DNA of 64,000 bases, from NCBI GenBank assembly GCA_021774335.1, contig JAJFJD010000005.1:81632-145631 (forward strand), given 5' to 3'. This document shows positions 60,161-64,000 of the stretch, piece by piece. The DNA comes from Alphaproteobacteria bacterium (lineage in GTDB: Bacteria; Pseudomonadota; Alphaproteobacteria; UBA8366). The notes below the pieces were generated by a model. That model was given only the letters and a program-made list of their open reading frames with translations. It was not told the origin of the DNA and made no database searches. Position numbers and translations under genes: made by a program. Position 1 is the stretch's first letter. Each line of letters opens with the position of its first letter.

Positions 60161-61252
60161 TTATAGACGGCGCAATACCATCATCCGAGCAAAAAATTCG
60201 CGCCGCACAAGGTCGACCTCGAATCCAGCATCCCGAAACAGGCCGGAAAGATCGTCGCGGACATAGTCGGCGTAATATGGCTCGTGCATGGCCTGGGGGA
60301 ACCGTTCCAGCAGCGGGTCATAGTCCGCCCGGTCGCCGTGTTGGATCGAATCCATGAACAGCAACACGCCGTTCGGTTTCAGAACGCGTGCAATTTCGGT
60401 GGCGATGCGCCGCCGCACGGCGTGCGGCACCTCGTGGAACAGGAAGATACAGGTGGCGATATCGATGCTGGCGTCGACGGCGGGCAGGGCTTCGGCATTG
60501 CCGACGGCAAGGTGGCTGCGCGACCAGTGGCGCAACATGCGCCGGGCGCGCGTCAGATACGGTGCGCTCAAATCCATGCCGGTTACGCGCAGGCGGGGAT
60601 AGTTGTCTTTGACGAAAGACAAGAAGCGCCCGGTGCCGCAGGCGATGTCGAGCAGACGGGCGTCCCGGATACGCCGGTCCGCAAACGCGGCGCGCAACGG
60701 CACCAGCAATTGCCGGCGCATGGCATCCGCCCCGCCCGTGAACAGGACCTCGACTTGATAGTCGTACAGCGCGGCCGAGGCATCGCTGAGATAGCCATCG
60801 CTCTGATAGTGAAAATTCTGCAAATAGTAACGCGGGTAACGCCCACGGTGTTCCGGCGAGAACACCTCGTTGCCCCGGCGGTCGCGTTTGCGGTCGTTGA
60901 CTTGGCCCAGGTCGTCGAAATAGCGCGCCGATTGGCGCAACACCGCCAGCGGATTGGGCCACATATCATGTGGCGGCCGGTACAGGCCCGCCTCGATATT
61001 GGCCCAATCCCGTTCGAACAGAGTTTTGAGATCGTCGTTGATGGTTTGCCAGGACGGTAAGGGACTCTTGTCGGCTGCGGTTCCGTCGCGCCCGGTGGGC
61101 GGGGATAACCGGGCGGTCAGGGCATAATGTCCGGCGAACCAGCCCGTCCGGACGGTTTGGGCCAGCCGGTAGGAAAGCCGGTCGAGTGGCCCGGCAATAC
61201 TGCGGATGGGGCGCCCTGCCGGCGGGTTCTGGTCGGTGGTTTCTGCGGACAT
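60161..61252 (-). CDS. Class I SAM-dependent methyltransferase with long N-terminal region
   Basis: A 363-residue protein. The N-terminal 180 residues (PRYYLQNFHYQSDGYLSDASAALYDYQVEVLFTG) are a family-specific helical part. The core has RLLDIACGTGRFLSFVKDNYP, GMDLSAPYLTRARRML and FLFHEVPHAVRRRIATEIARVLKPNGVLLFMDS. The NFHYQSDGYLS block recalls methyltransferases seen in cyanobacteria and proteobacteria of unknown substrate. Divergent from pgk by 110 bp. Confidence 0.85.
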   Translation of the reverse strand: MSAETTDQNPPAGRPIRSIAGPLDRLSYRLAQTVRTGWFAGHYALTARLSPPTGRDGTAADKSPLPSWQTINDDLKTLFERDWANIEAGLYRPPHDMWPNPLAVLRQSARYFDDLGQVNDRKRDRRGNEVFSPEHRGRYPRYYLQNFHYQSDGYLSDASAALYDYQVEVLFTGGADAMRRQLLVPLRAAFADRRIRDARLLDIACGTGRFLSFVKDNYPRLRVTGMDLSAPYLTRARRMLRHWSRSHLAVGNAEALPAVDASIDIATCIFLFHEVPHAVRRRIATEIARVLKPNGVLLFMDSIQHGDRADYDPLLERFPQAMHEPYYADYVRDDLSGLFRDAGFEVDLVRREFFARMMVLRRL

Positions 61253-61362
61253 ATCCTAAATATTGGTCGGATTCGGCCTATGGCCATATTGCGGTCGGCT
61301 CCGCCTTCCTGTAGTGCAGTTTCAAGGAAAGCCAACAAGAAAACCAGATGGGCCGGATGGAT

Positions 61363-62556
61363 ATGTTCAAGACACTCGATGATATGACGGTTGCGGGCCA
61401 GCGGGTGCTGGTGCGCGGCGATCTGAACCTTCCGGTCCAGGATGGCCGGGTGACCGACACCACGCGGATCGACCGCATGTTGCCGACGCTGCGCGAACTC
61501 ATGGAAAAGGGCGCACGCGTGGTGGTGATTTCGCATTTCGGCCGGCCCAAGGGTCAGGTGGTTCCCGAGATGTCGCTGAAGCCGGTCGCCGACGCGCTTT
61601 CGCAAGCGCTCGGCGGGACGAAGGTTGCCTTTGCGGCCGACTGCATCGGCGACGCCGCGAAGGCGGTGGTCGACGGACTGGCCGATGGTGAAATCGCGTT
61701 GCTGGAGAATCTGCGGTTCCATCCGGGTGAGGAGGCGAACGACACCGGGTTCGCCGGCGACTTGGCCGCGCTCGGCGACATCTACGTGAATGATGGGTTC
61801 TCGGTATCGCATCGGGCGCATGCGTCGACCGAGGCGATTGCGCGGCTGCTGCCCGCCGCCGCCGGGCGCAACATGCAGTCCGAATTGGAAGCGCTGGAGT
61901 CGGCGCTCGGCGATCCCAAGCGTCCAGTCCTGGCGCTCGTCGGCGGGGCCAAGGTCTCGACCAAGCTGGCCGTGCTCGGCAACCTGATTGAGAAGGTCGA
62001 TGCCTTGGTGATCGGTGGCGGCATGGCCAATACCTTCCTCCATGCGCTCGGCACCGATGTGGGGGCGAGCCTCTGCGAAGCCGACCTGGCAGACACGGCG
62101 CGCGAGATCATGGCCAAGGCGGACTCCGCCGGGTGCGAAATCATTCTGCCGTCCGACGTGGTGATCGCCAGCAAACTGGAAGCCGGCGCGCCATCCGAGA
62201 CGGTCATGACCGCGGCGGTGCCGCCGGAGAAGATGATCCTCGATATCGGACCGGACAGTGCTGCGGCGCTCAGCGAACGTCTCGGGTCGGTCCGCACGCT
62301 GTTGTGGAATGGCCCGCTGGGCGCCTTCGAGTTCCCGCCTTTCGATGCGGCGACGGTGACCGTGGCGCAGGCGGCGGCGAAATGCACCGATGCCGGCGAG
62401 ATGGTGTCCGTTGCGGGCGGCGGCGATACGGTGGCCGCCCTGCGCCATGCCGGTGTTGCGGACTCCTTCTCTTATATATCGACGGCCGGTGGGGCCTTCC
62501 TCGAATGGATCGAAGGCAAGGAATTGCCGGGAGTCGCGGCGCTGCGCCAGGGATAG
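61363..62556 (+). CDS. pgk: Phosphoglycerate kinase
   Basis: A glycolytic/gluconeogenic enzyme making ATP from 1,3-bisphosphoglycerate. It has 397 residues with [55 protein letters not shown] and the C-terminal GGGDTVAAL...[14 protein letters not shown] set the start at 61363, giving [13 protein letters not shown]; ATGs at 61348 and 61357 are alternatives. Full length for the family. Confidence 0.96.
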   Translation: MFKTLDDMTVAGQRVLVRGDLNLPVQDGRVTDTTRIDRMLPTLRELMEKGARVVVISHFGRPKGQVVPEMSLKPVADALSQALGGTKVAFAADCIGDAAKAVVDGLADGEIALLENLRFHPGEEANDTGFAGDLAALGDIYVNDGFSVSHRAHASTEAIARLLPAAAGRNMQSELEALESALGDPKRPVLALVGGAKVSTKLAVLGNLIEKVDALVIGGGMANTFLHALGTDVGASLCEADLADTAREIMAKADSAGCEIILPSDVVIASKLEAGAPSETVMTAAVPPEKMILDIGPDSAAALSERLGSVRTLLWNGPLGAFEFPPFDAATVTVAQAAAKCTDAGEMVSVAGGGDTVAALRHAGVADSFSYISTAGGAFLEWIEGKELPGVAALRQG

Positions 62557-62597
62557 GGAAATCCGGGACGTCGCGGCCATGTCCCGGCTAGCGGGCC

Positions 62598-62613
62598 TTA
62601 ACCCTATGTTTAC
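62598..62613 (+). promoter_or_regulatory. CtrA-like box with overlapping inverted repeat
   Basis: TTAA, seven bases, TTTAC matches the CtrA consensus TTAA-N7-TTAAC at all but one position. It overlaps a perfect 9-bp inverted repeat (62600-62608 with 62622-62630, 13-nt loop). About 50 bp upstream of the next small gene. Confidence 0.4.
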
Positions 62614-62663
62614 GGGCTAAGCATAGGGTTCACTCGGATTCACGTCATAGCCGAGGAACCGAG

Positions 62664-62900
62664 ATGGAACTTTCTTCCATAGTTCAGGGTCAATCGACGC
62701 CGACATCGTCGTCACAGAGCCTGGGATCGGCGGCCAAACAGCAAACGCTGTCTGCCGAAACGAGTGTAAAAGCGCAGACGCAACAGGCGCTTAAGGCGGC
62801 CGATGAAACCGCCGCCCCCAAGCAGGACCCGCAGAAAAGCGGCAATGGCGCCGGATCGGCATCGCAAGGCCGCGGCACCCTGATCGACATCAAGATCTAG
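62664..62900 (+). CDS. Small Ser/Thr/Gln-rich protein, unknown function
   Basis: A 78-residue hydrophilic protein beginning MELSSIVQGQST, with a low-complexity middle (TSSSQSLGSAAKQQTLSAE) and a conserved-looking end GRGTLIDIKI. Its start and end remind me of small motility-associated proteins, but I cannot place it. GAGG(A)ACCGAG precedes the ATG. The CtrA-like box upstream would fit cell-cycle or motility control. Confidence 0.6.
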   Translation: MELSSIVQGQSTPTSSSQSLGSAAKQQTLSAETSVKAQTQQALKAADETAAPKQDPQKSGNGAGSASQGRGTLIDIKI

Positions 62901-63002
62901 CGTCCGACGACGTAGCGTCTTGGAAACCGGATCGCCGTCGCGGTCCGGATGAGACGCGCCGAGGGGTTGCCCCGGTCGTCCCGGCGCGACACATTATCCG
63001 GT

Positions 63003-63557
63003 ATGGCTGAGTCGAATTCCAATCCACCCGAGAGACAAGGACCGAGCGTGCGGGAGATCCCCGACGGCGATAACCGCCTGCGTCTGGTTTGCCCCGATTG
63101 CGGCTTCATCAACTACGAGAATCCCAAGATTGTCGTCGGCGCTGTCGTGACCTGGCAGGACCAGTTCCTGCTCTGCAAACGCGCCATCGATCCGCGCCAC
63201 GGCTACTGGACCATTCCCGCCGGGTATCTGGAACTGAACGAGACCGTGACCGACGGCGCCATCCGCGAGGCGCAGGAAGAAGCTTGCGCCGATATCGAGA
63301 TCGACGCGTTGCTTGCCGTGTACAATGTCCCCCGCATCAGCCAGGTGCAGCTCATCTATCGGGCGAGCCTGCGCGAGCCGGTCTTTGCCGCCGGTGACGA
63401 GAGCCTGGAAGTCGCCCTTTATGATTGGGACGATCTGCCCTGGGACGACCTCGCCTTTCCGTCCGTGCACTGGGCGCTCAACCATTTCAAGGAAGTGGCC
63501 GGCCAACCGGCCTTTGAACCGCGCACCAACCCGGCGGGCGACCTCGGCCAGTACTAG
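63003..63557 (+). CDS. Nudix hydrolase with zinc-ribbon-like N-terminus
   Basis: A 184-residue protein. The N-terminal [22 protein letters not shown] is the short ribbon element of this Nudix subgroup, with two Cys visible. The Nudix box [20 protein letters not shown] follows GYWTIPA; the final Gly of the box is Ala-type (EEACADI). Related enzymes cleave NADH, ADP-ribose or FAD. ATG 63003 is chosen; an extension to 62949 is possible. Its stop overlaps that of yciB by 4 bp. Confidence 0.87.
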   Translation: MAESNSNPPERQGPSVREIPDGDNRLRLVCPDCGFINYENPKIVVGAVVTWQDQFLLCKRAIDPRHGYWTIPAGYLELNETVTDGAIREAQEEACADIEIDALLAVYNVPRISQVQLIYRASLREPVFAAGDESLEVALYDWDDLPWDDLAFPSVHWALNHFKEVAGQPAFEPRTNPAGDLGQY

Positions 63558-64000
63558 GGGTCCGGCTGCTTGTCCTGCTCCGGCGGGATGACCTGGTGAC
63601 GGGTGATCAACGGCACCTGGAACGCCGTAAACACGAAGGTCAGCAGCAGAATTCCGAAAATCTTGAAATTCACCCAAACGTCGGTGGACGTGTTGCGCCA
63701 CACGATTTCGTTCACCACCGCCATGACTGCGAAGAAAATCGCGAACCGCGTGGTCAGGATGGTCCAGCCTCGGTCGGTCAATTGCCAGGCCGATTGCATC
63801 AAGGGTTTGAGCAGCGGTCGGCGCATCAGCAACCCGCCGAACAGGACCAGTGCGAATAATGCCTGCACCAGCGTCGGCTTCATCTTGATGTAGCGCTCGT
63901 CGTTCAGCCATAGGGTCAGCCCGCCGAAAACCATGACGATCACCGCGGTGACGACCGGCATGATCGGAATCCGACGCTCGATGGCGAAGGACAGGATGAC
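63554..64000 (-). CDS. yciB: Septation protein A (YciB/IspZ), N-terminus cut by window edge
   Basis: An inner-membrane protein of the YciB family, linked to intracellular septation and envelope growth. The frame is open from the right edge; visible residues include [54 protein letters not shown] and [17 protein letters not shown], all characteristic. Four helices are visible. The true start lies beyond 64000; the internal ATG at 63961 is not the start. Confidence 0.92.
   Translation of the reverse strand, partial: VILSFAIERRIPIMPVVTAVIVMVFGGLTLWLNDERYIKMKPTLVQALFALVLFGGLLMRRPLLKPLMQSAWQLTDRGWTILTTRFAIFFAVMAVVNEIVWRNTSTDVWVNFKIFGILLLTFVFTAFQVPLITRHQVIPPEQDKQPDP

Noticed and set aside
1..64000. 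CRISPR array, prophage, insertion sequence or rRNA
   Set aside because: No regularly spaced repeats, transposase, integrase, phage gene or rRNA core sequence was seen on reading either strand.

Overview
The window is about 64 kb of GC-rich chromosome from an alphaproteobacterium, most like the Rhodospirillales and relatives. This rests on gene content: a System I cytochrome c maturation locus, 7Fe ferredoxin FdxA, CarD, a SUV3-like helicase, an RpoHII-type heat-shock sigma factor, a RpoE-ChrR pair, DUF938, DUF1223, a LAB_N protein and YciB. Almost every base is coding, genes are often joined by 4-bp ATGA overlaps, and the only RNA gene recognised with certainty is tRNA-Arg(CCT). No rRNA, CRISPR array, prophage or insertion sequence was seen.

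Layout. 1-7737 (minus): ccmABCDEFGHI, with an MFS transporter gene between ccmB and ccmC. 7786-7915: a run of four hairpins on the minus strand ending in a T-rich stretch, a candidate small RNA. 8014-11199 (minus): two tandem TauD-like dioxygenases and an amidohydrolase. 11362-19554: small membrane proteins, a DOPA-dioxygenase-like protein, a fatty acid desaturase without a normal start codon, acnA, a DUF1223 protein and htpG. 19648-27960: pcm, SUV3-like helicase, S4 protein, DUF938, TerB-like, fdxA, carD, a phosphoesterase with altered motifs, and rpoH. 27994-32010: altered nuclease-fold protein, prolyl aminopeptidase, PagL-like protein, tRNA-Arg, C45 peptidase. 32202-33883: an unassigned GNAT-like gene facing two PAS-like genes. 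33950-37451 (minus): a polar amino acid ABC transporter.

38202-47472 is the most coherent system. chrR and rpoE (minus) face a rightward operon of flavin amine oxidase/desaturase, DUF1365, CFA-like methyltransferase, GPH-type transporter and DUF3833 lipoprotein. This resembles the rpoE-chrR neighbourhood of Rhodobacter sphaeroides, which is tied to the singlet-oxygen response and methylated/furan fatty acids. A second, leftward operon (DUF6134, SDR, SnoaL-like) runs into it. I find TGATC(C/T)-N18-TA promoter-like elements in front of rpoE, the rightward operon and the leftward operon. A weaker TGATCC-N19-TAAAAT lies in front of the RpoHII-type rpoH about 13 kb away. Together they predict one stress regulon spread over the window.

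47548-64000: an epimerase, a TPR/2-oxoglutarate oxygenase, a methyltransferase, a GNAT, a BNR-repeat protein, a DUF5009 membrane protein, two SMP-30 lactonases with an IlvD/Edd dehydratase (a likely sugar-acid pathway), a GT39/LAB_N/GT2 envelope-glycosylation set, a methyltransferase, pgk, a small protein preceded by a CtrA-like box, a Nudix hydrolase, and yciB running off the right edge.
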